Source of the DNA: Candidatus Omnitrophota bacterium
Lineage (GTDB): Bacteria; Omnitrophota; Omnitrophia; Omnitrophales; Aquincolibacteriaceae
Length of the DNA stretch: 56,698 nt
Assembly (NCBI GenBank): GCA_016196565.1
Contig: JACPXK010000003.1
Location: 1 to 56,698 of the forward strand
Direction: 5' to 3'
In this document: positions 1-6,448 of the stretch, piece after piece
How the letters are laid out: every line of letters starts with the position of its first letter
Numbering within the stretch: the first letter of the stretch is position 1
Notes under the pieces: generated by a model
Database searches by the model: none
Seen by the model: the letters and a program-made list of their open reading frames with translations, nothing else
What the model was told of the DNA's origin: nothing
Translations under genes and position numbers: made by a program

Positions 1-150
1 GCCTTTTTGGAAAAGAATGATATTCATGCGCCGGAAAAATTGAAGGAGGCAGCCTCCGTAATAGAAAATTTTCTTCAGCCGGTAGTGGAGTCGATTATCG
101 CGGAGGAAGATTTTGAAAGCATTTGGAAAATGCCCGGCCCTTGGAAATAA
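1..150 (+). CDS. C-terminal end of an AbiEii/AbiGii-like nucleotidyltransferase (partial)
   Basis: Reading frame 1 is open from the window edge to TAA at 148-150 and gives the last 49 residues of a protein that starts outside the window. The tail has a helical segment followed by FLQPVVESI and ends in an aromatic W...PGPW pattern. As I recall it, this resembles the C-termini of AbiEii/AbiGii toxin-family nucleotidyltransferases, which transfer nucleotides to RNA in type IV toxin-antitoxin or abortive-infection systems. The catalytic GS...D motif would lie upstream and cannot be seen, so the family call rests on the tail alone. Confidence 0.45.
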   Translation, partial: AFLEKNDIHAPEKLKEAASVIENFLQPVVESIIAEEDFESIWKMPGPWK

Positions 151-196
151 TCGATCCGGAGTGGCGGAGCTGTTTCAAAAGACATTGGAGGGCAAG

Positions 197-418
197 ATGA
201 AGATAACTATTGAGCGGGTGGTTAATGGCTTTTTGATAAGAAACGAAGAAGATTTGTCTGTAACCGTATTTGAAGATAAGGAGAACGAAGATTTTCCCGA
301 TAGGGAATCTGGTTATTATATGCTTTGGGAGATCATAGAATTTTTTAATTTGCGCGGCAGTAAACACGACAGCAAGCGTCTTTCCATAGTCTTTGACAAA
401 ATAGAGAAAACTGGCTAA
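197..418 (+). CDS. N-terminal half of a frameshifted STAS-like (DUF4325) protein
   Basis: A 73-residue ORF. The ATG at 197 was chosen because GGAGGG lies just upstream (187-192); the open frame extends back to 113 without a better signal. The C-terminal part (GSKHDSKRLSIVFDKIEK) resembles the SRSxAKRLL...LEKF segment that comes immediately before the core strand of DUF4325/STAS-like domains. The expected continuation (VIDFEGTDLITQGFSDEF) lies in another frame starting near 411. Skipping one A in the A4 run at 407-410 joins the two frames seamlessly. The gene is therefore most likely one DUF4325 protein broken by a 1-nt frameshift, either a real mutation or a homopolymer sequencing error. Its function is not known. 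Confidence 0.55.
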   Translation: MKITIERVVNGFLIRNEEDLSVTVFEDKENEDFPDRESGYYMLWEIIEFFNLRGSKHDSKRLSIVFDKIEKTG

Positions 419-428
419 AGGCCCCATC

Positions 429-626
429 GTGATTGACTTTGAAGGAACGGATTTAATCACACAAGGTTTCTCAGATGAGTTTTTGGGACCTATCCTGTTG
501 GATAATGGTCAAGATATATTCTGGCGGATTAAATTCAAAAATTGCTCCGATGATGTACGAGCTATGATTTTATCGACATCCCGCCGGTTCCTATCGGGTG
601 CGCAACCTATTTCCTATTCCAAATGA
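429..626 (+). CDS. C-terminal half of the frameshifted STAS-like (DUF4325) protein
   Basis: An open frame from 405 to TGA at 624-626, with GTG at 429 as the first plausible in-frame start and no ribosome binding site. The sequence begins inside a domain: VIDFEGTDLITQGFSDEFLG is the core of the DUF4325 STAS-like fold (the usual pattern is (V/I)LDFkGVexIgqgFADEiF). Read with the preceding ORF after a 1-nt correction at 407-410, the join reads IEKLAKGPIVIDFEG, as expected for an intact domain. The downstream DUF6933 gene overlaps this stop by ATGA. STAS-like proteins of this kind often sit beside phage-defence or toxin-like genes, but the role here is unknown. Confidence 0.55.
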   Translation: MIDFEGTDLITQGFSDEFLGPILLDNGQDIFWRIKFKNCSDDVRAMILSTSRRFLSGAQPISYSK

Positions 627-1159
627 TTGTCCTTCACTGTACTCAAAAGATATTAACCGAAGGTGAATTTTTAGAGTCCAATCTGAATGCTTTTTCTGAG
701 AAAGGGCCCTTGATGGATCATTGGTATGCGCATCTTTTCTTTTGTTGCCGCAAGAAACATCTGATTTTTACTCATGCGCAGTCTCGCTTCTCATTTGTTG
801 TATCAGGGATCGGGAAATATCAGGTACGGCATATCGGCCAGGTGTTTAGCAAAGAATTGCCGAAGGCGATGTTCTATGAGGGATTTGGCGCAGCAGAGAT
901 TAAAGAGGTCTCGGAACGAATCAATCCTATTACATTTGCCAAGACAGAAAGCCGGGCTGTTGTGGGTTCGATGAATGAGTTTATCCGGCATTTCAAATGG
1001 CACATGGAAGATGAGCCGGTCGGGATAGAGCCGGACATCGTCGCCATTAACAAAAAGCTCAATGAAATGCCGATGCGTGTGCTTAAACAATACGGGCTTC
1101 CTATTGAAGAATTCAGGCTAATTGTAAAAAGCAATCTTTCGACAAACGTTGAAAGATAG
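623..1159 (+). CDS. DUF6933-like protein
   Basis: 178 residues. The ATG at 623 overlaps the upstream stop by 4 nt (ATGA), which indicates translational coupling with the STAS-like gene. The N-terminus (MIVLHCTQKIL, then DHWYAHLFFCCRKKHLIFTHAQSRFSFVV) fits the DUF6933 pattern of a short N-terminal strand with RCTkKLL followed by a W-YAnLl segment. No catalytic motif is known for the family. The gene closes the small left-edge cluster of toxin-like and STAS-like genes, and a bidirectional terminator lies directly downstream. Assignment is by motif memory only. Confidence 0.55.
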   Translation: MIVLHCTQKILTEGEFLESNLNAFSEKGPLMDHWYAHLFFCCRKKHLIFTHAQSRFSFVVSGIGKYQVRHIGQVFSKELPKAMFYEGFGAAEIKEVSERINPITFAKTESRAVVGSMNEFIRHFKWHMEDEPVGIEPDIVAINKKLNEMPMRVLKQYGLPIEEFRLIVKSNLSTNVER

Positions 1160-1194
1160 GAAATGTTGAAAGATAACGAATGAGTCATTACTTT

Positions 1195-1231
1195 AAAAAC
1201 CGCACACAGCATTTTGGAGTGCGTGGTTTTT
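1195..1231. terminator. Bidirectional intrinsic terminator between convergent genes
   Basis: AAAAACC plus GCAC (1195-1205) pairs with GTGC (1219-1222) and GGTTTTT (1225-1231), leaving a 2-nt bulge at 1223-1224 and a loop of about 13 nt. A-tracts and T-tracts flank both sides, so it can work for the plus-strand gene ending at 1159 and for the minus-strand gene ending at 1235. Confidence 0.65.
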
Positions 1232-1234
1232 AAT

Positions 1235-2968
1235 TTAAGATGCTGTGCTTGTTTTTAGGGCAGGGTCACTAGTGAAAACGTAGAAGAAAAAGCCGTTGGT
1301 GTACATGTCGACTCGCGTACGTGTGCTGAAATCCACCTGTATCGGTGAATCCATTTTCCTCTCATAAACCTTTTGATAATCGCTGCAGGGATGGCTGGCG
1401 AGCGGTTCCGTCGTTCCGGTTTCTCGGGCTTTTTTCATTAGCTGAAAATTATACGCGCCTCGATAATCTTCGCATCGCTCATACGGAATTCCCAGTTCGC
1501 TTCTGCTGATCCATGCAATGGTTTCGAAAGGATCGCTCATCTGCTTCAGGGCTTTATCCCGGTAACTGCGGACAGCAGGCATCAAGTGAAGGCCATCTGA
1601 TCGCCCATTGGTAAGAATAATGCCCACCTTGTATTTTTCCAATGTTGCCACAATGTCTTCTTCCACAAAAGGATCGCGCCGTTCGTTCAGAAACACGGGA
1701 AAATACGCGAGGCAAAGCGCGAGTATGCCAGCCACTAAGATTGTCGCGGTGCGAGTTTCATAGTGTGCTAAGGATGGAGGAAGTTCAGTCCAAAGCCATT
1801 CCCATCCCTCAGCTATGACCACCACGAAGAAGGGGAGCAGAATCAAAGTGTGGCGCGTAGGACCAAAAGTCAACTTGCCTAAAACAATCAGCACGGTCCA
1901 CCCCAGCGCAACGCCGCCAAAAAAAATTCCGAGTGTTTTCAATTTGGACTGGCGAGAAGTTATAAAAGCCGCCACGCCGGCCAAAAACAGCGCGAAAAGA
2001 AAAATACTCACAGGCCAAAGCCAAATGCTTTTTTCCGGTACAAAAGCCGTATTGGATTGAAAGACAATGAAAAAATTTTTCAGGAAAAATATTGCCGCGT
2101 AACGCGCGTTCTCCAAAATCGTCGCGTGCTCCGGCAGGCGAAATAAAAATTCTCCGCTTAATCCATAAGCCCCGACTGGAACGCCCGCATTTTCTTTAAT
2201 CAAGCGGCGCAGAAAGAAAAACCAGGTGGGGAAAAAAAGCGCGCCATACAAAATCCCGCTTGCCGCAAATTTCCCGGCCAATTGCGCGAGCGATTTTTCT
2301 GAGCGGATGCGAGGGATGAAAAGTGCGAGATAAAACCATGGGATAAAAGCAAGAATCTGATATTGGGTGTTGGCGATGACGGCAAGGCCTACGCTTGCAG
2401 CAAGAAGAGAGCGCAGGGTCAAAACCGGCCGGGCAGCGAGATAGGCATATAAAATAAAAAGCGCGATCGTTGCGGACACACTTAAAGCGTAATTGTGCAT
2501 CTGCTTAGCATGCACGATGTTTTCCCACGAGCAGGCTAAAAGTGCGATGGCGATCACGGCCTTGCCGGAAAGGCGGCCGTCCCTGATCCGGTAAAAAACC
2601 GCAAGAAGGATGATCCCCAAAATACCGGCGACACAAGACGGCAGGCGGCCCCAGAACAACATCTGGCGATAGGATTGAGAATCGGAAATGAAAAAAGGTG
2701 TAATCAGAAATTGAAGTGGCGCGTACGTGTAAAACTTCGGAATAGGAAGAGGTCCAAATTCGCCGGTTTGCCGGTTGAGGAGAATGATTTCAGCTACGCC
2801 CCGGTCGTCTACATTGCTGAAATGCCATGCTAGTTCTGTAAACCGGGTATAAATTCCGGTCAAAAGGATGGCGGCAAGCAAAAGAAACAATCCCTTTTCT
2901 TTCACCTGTCTTGCTATTCCTGATTTTGCCCCGGCCGTATTCATAATTAATTCAGGATTTTCGCTCAT
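1235..2968 (-). CDS. GT-C family integral-membrane glycosyltransferase (GT39/ArnT-like)
   Basis: 577 residues with about ten hydrophobic segments, the first at residues ~26-45. After the first membrane segment, the loop NVDDRGVAEI has the acidic pair expected in the first periplasmic loop of polyprenol-phosphate-sugar-dependent GT-C enzymes. The region LNRQTGEFGPLPIPKFYTYAPLQFLI resembles the conserved loop of RgtA-D/ArnT relatives. A soluble C-terminal domain of ~150 residues follows. It probably transfers a sugar from a lipid carrier on the outer face of the inner membrane; acceptor unknown. It is divergent from the gene at 3165 and is one of only two minus-strand genes here. Confidence 0.7.
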   Translation of the reverse strand: MSENPELIMNTAGAKSGIARQVKEKGLFLLLAAILLTGIYTRFTELAWHFSNVDDRGVAEIILLNRQTGEFGPLPIPKFYTYAPLQFLITPFFISDSQSYRQMLFWGRLPSCVAGILGIILLAVFYRIRDGRLSGKAVIAIALLACSWENIVHAKQMHNYALSVSATIALFILYAYLAARPVLTLRSLLAASVGLAVIANTQYQILAFIPWFYLALFIPRIRSEKSLAQLAGKFAASGILYGALFFPTWFFFLRRLIKENAGVPVGAYGLSGEFLFRLPEHATILENARYAAIFFLKNFFIVFQSNTAFVPEKSIWLWPVSIFLFALFLAGVAAFITSRQSKLKTLGIFFGGVALGWTVLIVLGKLTFGPTRHTLILLPFFVVVIAEGWEWLWTELPPSLAHYETRTATILVAGILALCLAYFPVFLNERRDPFVEEDIVATLEKYKVGIILTNGRSDGLHLMPAVRSYRDKALKQMSDPFETIAWISRSELGIPYERCEDYRGAYNFQLMKKARETGTTEPLASHPCSDYQKVYERKMDSPIQVDFSTRTRVDMYTNGFFFYVFTSDPALKTSTAS

Positions 2969-3096
2969 GGCTTTCCTTAACTATCGTCAATTTGTCCCAG
3001 AATCTTAGCCGGATGCCGGCTTCCGCCAGTGTCGCAAATGCCGGACAATTAATGAATCTTCTGACAGCTTTTTCGCCTCCCATAGACTACGACTCC

Positions 3097-3112
3097 TTGG
3101 CACGAATATTGT
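3097..3112 (+). promoter_or_regulatory. Candidate sigma-54 promoter (-24/-12)
   Basis: TTGGCACG (3097-3104), four bases, then TTGT (3109-3112). This matches the sigma-54 pattern TTGGCACG-N4-TTGC except for the last C. The GG and the -12 element keep the strict spacing. Predicted transcription start is near 3123, about 40 nt before the ATG at 3165, which has a strong AAGGAGG at 3151-3157. No sigma-54 activator gene is in the window. Confidence 0.4.
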
Positions 3113-3164
3113 CTATAGGTAAAGAGGAAGGCATTACATAAACCACCTTCAAGGAGGAAAAAAA

Positions 3165-3632
3165 ATGAATCCCTTACCTATACCTAATCGAGTGATTTTT
3201 GCGGCAGTTTTGATGGCTCCTGCCTTAACCTTGCCGGTTTATGCGGACATTGTGAAGGAGACAATCACGAGTGTTACGACCATTACGGTGAAAGATGATA
3301 CTCCTATTTATACCGGTCCGGTTGTCGAAGCGGAACTGGAAAAATTGACCCTTGAGGATTTTCAACGCTTGGGAACTAAGCCGACCATTGCTTGGGACCA
3401 ATTCCGTCAATATCAAAAAGAAGGCCAGGACCCCAATAATATGAAGCCCCGGCTTTACAAAATGAAAGTGACTCGCGATTTGACGTTGGTGGACTTTCAA
3501 GGTGCTGAGGTGAATCCGGAACTGGCGAAAGTGCGGTATGAAAGCTATGTGACCGCCTATAAAGCAAGACCCGGTGAACCTTATTATGTTTATCTCTATC
3601 ACGCACCGGTTGTGCGGACCATAGTGAGTTAG
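3165..3632 (+). CDS. Exported protein of unknown function
   Basis: 155 residues. The ATG is preceded by a near-perfect Shine-Dalgarno, AAGGAGG, 7 nt upstream. Residues 1-28 look like a signal peptide (hydrophobic IFAAVLMAPALTLPVYA with cleavage after VYA). The mature part is polar with many charged and tyrosine residues, no cysteine pair and no repeats that I recognise. It comes first after a possible sigma-54 promoter and its stop lies 5 nt before the EEP-family gene, so the two are probably co-transcribed. Periplasmic or cell-surface location is inferred; I do not recognise the family. Confidence 0.7.
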   Translation: MNPLPIPNRVIFAAVLMAPALTLPVYADIVKETITSVTTITVKDDTPIYTGPVVEAELEKLTLEDFQRLGTKPTIAWDQFRQYQKEGQDPNNMKPRLYKMKVTRDLTLVDFQGAEVNPELAKVRYESYVTAYKARPGEPYYVYLYHAPVVRTIVS

Positions 3633-3637
3633 AAGCT

Positions 3638-5317
3638 ATGGAAAAAAAGCCCTCCGGATTTTCGGAGGGCTTTGGAGCGAGGTGGAATATTCTTAAAATC
3701 AAACCGTTTTTAAAAACAGTCAGGTTTAGCAGAAAATTTCTGGTTGTGGCGCTTGCCGGGATTTTCGGCTTAGGGGTCTTTTTGTACGCCACTCCATTTG
3801 TTTGGTATCAACAGCCGGACTTTTTGACTTTTAATGAACTCAAAAAGTTCTCCAAAAATCCTCATCCTGGTTTTTTTCTTGAATCAAAACTGAAACGATT
3901 CTGGACAAAGCCCATCATCAGCAATCAAGCCTATTATCGCGGCACAAAACCGCACCGTCCGGTGGATAAAAAACTCGGCCCTTATTTGCGTGTTGTCAGC
4001 TGGAATATTGAAAAATCCGTTTTGATGGAGGATGCCATTACGGCGTTCACATCCGCAGAAAAATTTCCTTCGCTGATTAATCCCGATAAGGTTTCTCCGG
4101 GGTCTGGGCGTTATAAAAAAATTATCCAGCAAAGAGATCGTCTTTCTAATGCGGACATTATCGTTCTTCAGGAAATGGACATTGGGGTGAAACGTTCGGG
4201 ATATGCCAATGCCGCCAAAGACTTGGCCAAAGCCCTGAAAATGAATTACACCTTTGCTCCGGAACAGCTCGAAATCGATCCTGTTTATCTAGGGCTTGAA
4301 AAAATTCATTATGATGACGGCACGGTGGATCAAGAACAAACAGATTATTACGCCGCGGATCCCCGGAAATACAAAGGGATTTTTGGCTGCGCGGTGCTTT
4401 CACGTTATCCGATCCGGCGGGTCCAAGCATTCCAATTGAAAAATCAAGCCTACGATTGGTATGCAGGAGAAAAGCCCAAAATTGGTTTTGTTGAGAAAAC
4501 TCGCAGGGTAGGCGCCAAAATTCTTTTTAAAAACCAACTAACACGCGAAATGAAATTGGGAGGCCGGATTTATTTCCGCACCGATTTGGCGGTTCCGGGG
4601 CTTCCTGAAAATACGTTAACCGTTATCAATATCCATCTTGAAATTAAATGTAAGCCCGACGGCCGTGAAAGGCAGATGGTCGAAATCCTTCATTACATAA
4701 GGAAGATCAAGCATCCTGTCATTATGATCGGTGATTTTAATTCTGCCCCGGAAGATTTAAGCCCGACTTCGGCCTGGCGCGTTACCACAAGGACCGCCCA
4801 GAATCCGGAGACATGGGTGTCCGTCGGCACGAGTGTGCTTCTTCCGCAGGCTTTGCTCATTAATGCCGGCCGTATAACTTCCAAGTACACGAAAAATTTT
4901 AATGACCCTCTGGCTCCCGATATCAAGATCATAGCCCGTAATCCGGTCAAACCTATGTTCCAAATGATAGAAGGCTATACTTTCGCGGACAAAAGCTCTT
5001 TTGATTTTCGCGGAGACAAAAACCGCTCCATGAATGGAAAAGACGGACCCTTGGCCAATTCGAATGAGAGAAGCCATAAGGCCTTTAAAACCTCGTGGAG
5101 AGTGAAGCGTCCCATCTCCATTATCGGAAGATACCGGCTCGACTGGGTCTTTGTGAAGTCGAATTATCTGAAAAACCCTTATGATAAAAATGCCCCTTAC
5201 CGGTTTGCACCTCATTTCGGCGAAACTTTGGAGGAAATGAATACGAGTTTAAAAGAGCACATTTCAGACCATCATCCCAACGTTGTCGACATTCCTTTTC
5301 AAGAACCAAAAATATAG
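3638..5317 (+). CDS. Membrane-anchored endonuclease/exonuclease/phosphatase (EEP) family protein
   Basis: 559 residues. One N-terminal transmembrane segment at ~32-53 (LVVALAGIFGLGVFLYATPF) anchors an EEP-fold catalytic domain. Metal and catalytic motifs of the family appear in order: SWNIE (Asn), LQEMD (catalytic-metal Glu), NIHLE (His), GDFNS (Asp/Asn), LDWVFV, and SDHHP (final Asp-His). The set looks complete, so it is probably an active phosphodiesterase or phosphatase facing the periplasm; substrate class cannot be told apart. The first 15 codons coincide with an 11-bp hairpin (3646-3673), so the true start or translational control may be unusual. No other ATG lies before the membrane segment. 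Confidence 0.75.
   Translation: MEKKPSGFSEGFGARWNILKIKPFLKTVRFSRKFLVVALAGIFGLGVFLYATPFVWYQQPDFLTFNELKKFSKNPHPGFFLESKLKRFWTKPIISNQAYYRGTKPHRPVDKKLGPYLRVVSWNIEKSVLMEDAITAFTSAEKFPSLINPDKVSPGSGRYKKIIQQRDRLSNADIIVLQEMDIGVKRSGYANAAKDLAKALKMNYTFAPEQLEIDPVYLGLEKIHYDDGTVDQEQTDYYAADPRKYKGIFGCAVLSRYPIRRVQAFQLKNQAYDWYAGEKPKIGFVEKTRRVGAKILFKNQLTREMKLGGRIYFRTDLAVPGLPENTLTVINIHLEIKCKPDGRERQMVEILHYIRKIKHPVIMIGDFNSAPEDLSPTSAWRVTTRTAQNPETWVSVGTSVLLPQALLINAGRITSKYTKNFNDPLAPDIKIIARNPVKPMFQMIEGYTFADKSSFDFRGDKNRSMNGKDGPLANSNERSHKAFKTSWRVKRPISIIGRYRLDWVFVKSNYLKNPYDKNAPYRFAPHFGETLEEMNTSLKEHISDHHPNVVDIPFQEPKI
3646..3673. terminator. GC-rich hairpin at the junction of two genes
   Basis: AAAGCCCTCCG (3646-3656) pairs perfectly with CGGAGGGCTTT (3663-3673) over a 6-nt loop. 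On the plus strand only three T follow the stem, but on the minus strand it is followed by seven T, so it is a better terminator for antisense transcription. On the plus strand it could attenuate the EEP gene or protect the 3' end of the upstream message. It lies inside the first codons of the downstream ORF. Confidence 0.5.
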
Positions 5318-5345
5318 CCCTATACAACCTTACGCTGGAAGGATC

Positions 5346-5391
5346 AAAATTTAACAAAATCGTAAAATAAAATACAAAATTGTTTAATTTT
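5346..5391. other. AT-only inverted repeat in the 232-bp gap after the EEP gene
   Basis: AAAATTTAACAA (5346-5357) and TTGTTTAATTTT (5380-5391) form a 12-bp stem with one mismatch and a 22-nt loop. It is too AT-rich to be a confident terminator. Apart from this and the promoter at 5486, I see nothing else in 5318-5549. Confidence 0.3.
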
Positions 5392-5485
5392 AATCTCTGT
5401 ATTTGAATTAACAAGTGCCTTAGACTTAAGACGATTTAAACCCTCCTTTTCCGGTCATTTGCGGCCATTTTTTAGATAAAAAATC

Positions 5486-5513
5486 TTGTGTGTAGGGGTG
5501 TAAAGAGTACAAT
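5486..5513 (+). promoter_or_regulatory. Sigma-70-type promoter of the signalling cluster
   Basis: TTGTGT (5486-5491), 16-bp spacer, TACAAT (5508-5513). The start point would be near 5520, about 30 nt before the ATG at 5550. It is placed correctly to drive the receiver-hotdog gene and the GGDEF/EAL gene behind it. Confidence 0.55.
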
Positions 5514-5549
5514 ACGCCCTTATTGATAAGGCTGGATCAAAAGGTGAAA

Positions 5550-6443
5550 ATGAAAGCAAAAATCCTTATTATTGATGACGATTTTATTGTCTTGTCTTCT
5601 TTTCAAAAATTACTCCAATCCCAGGATTATGAAGTCAAAACGGCCCTTTCCGGTGAAGAAGGGGTCCGTCTTTTTTGCCTGGAAGATTTTGATTTGGTGA
5701 TCACCGATATCAAGATGCCGAAGCAAAACGGCCTTGAAACCATTCAAAAAATAAAAGATATCGCTCAGAGACTGGGAAAATCAGCGGCTTACATATTTGT
5801 CACCGGCTATGCTGAAGATTCCGCCGCTCAAAAAGCCGCCGCGTTCGGAGTAGGCGAAATCATTTTAAAACCGGTGGATGCCAAGGACCTTCTGGAATCC
5901 GTGGAACGTGAAATTCAACTGGTTCGCCGTGAAACCGAGCAAATGGATTCCAATGCCGAAATCATCCGTCCCAATTCTTCCATCGGCCGCTGGCAGTATC
6001 CGGACAACAAAATCTGTTTGGATCGATATCTTTTGCTAAAAGAAACTAATCTTTTAGGAAGCGGCGATTACGATTACTATCATGCTTGGCAAGGTGAAAC
6101 GAAAGATTTGTTGCTCTTGCAGCATCCGGACGCACGTGTGTGGCTGGCGGATAATCCGCATATCCAACTTGTGGTTCACAGTTCCCATCAACGTTTTTTC
6201 CGCCAAATCAAATATGGCGATCCCGTGCGCATCGAAGCAAAAACCCGCGAAATCCGTTATTGCAGTTTTATCATGATCTTTCGTTACTATGACATGATGC
6301 GAACCACGATGACAGGAATGGGCTGGCAAAGGATTTGTTCGATTAATGCGAAAAACGAAAAGCTCTGCCGTCTTCCCCGGCTTGTGCTTGATTTGATTGA
6401 GCCCCTCCAAGAGGAAAATTCCCCTTCGCTTTCCCACATTTAA
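5550..6443 (+). CDS. Response regulator: receiver domain fused to a hotdog thioesterase-like domain
   Basis: 297 residues; ATG at 5550 preceded by AAAAGGTG. Residues 1-120 form a receiver domain with acidic pocket D9-D11, phospho-acceptor D53 (LVITDIKMP), T85 and K107 (ILKP). Residues ~155-285 are not a DNA-binding or enzyme output of the common kinds. They match the enediyne/4HBT-type hotdog pattern: ETNLLG (165-170, usual ETNLVGNVYY), then Y..WQG with E and a following LLL, an F..I.YGDPV strand, FRYY and a G..R strand near the end. The usual hotdog acidic residue position is held by E165. Phosphorylation may control acyl-ester binding or hydrolysis; that is inference. The GGDEF/EAL gene follows 5 nt downstream. 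Confidence 0.75.
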   Translation: MKAKILIIDDDFIVLSSFQKLLQSQDYEVKTALSGEEGVRLFCLEDFDLVITDIKMPKQNGLETIQKIKDIAQRLGKSAAYIFVTGYAEDSAAQKAAAFGVGEIILKPVDAKDLLESVEREIQLVRRETEQMDSNAEIIRPNSSIGRWQYPDNKICLDRYLLLKETNLLGSGDYDYYHAWQGETKDLLLLQHPDARVWLADNPHIQLVVHSSHQRFFRQIKYGDPVRIEAKTREIRYCSFIMIFRYYDMMRTTMTGMGWQRICSINAKNEKLCRLPRLVLDLIEPLQEENSPSLSHI

Positions 6444-6448
6444 TCTTC

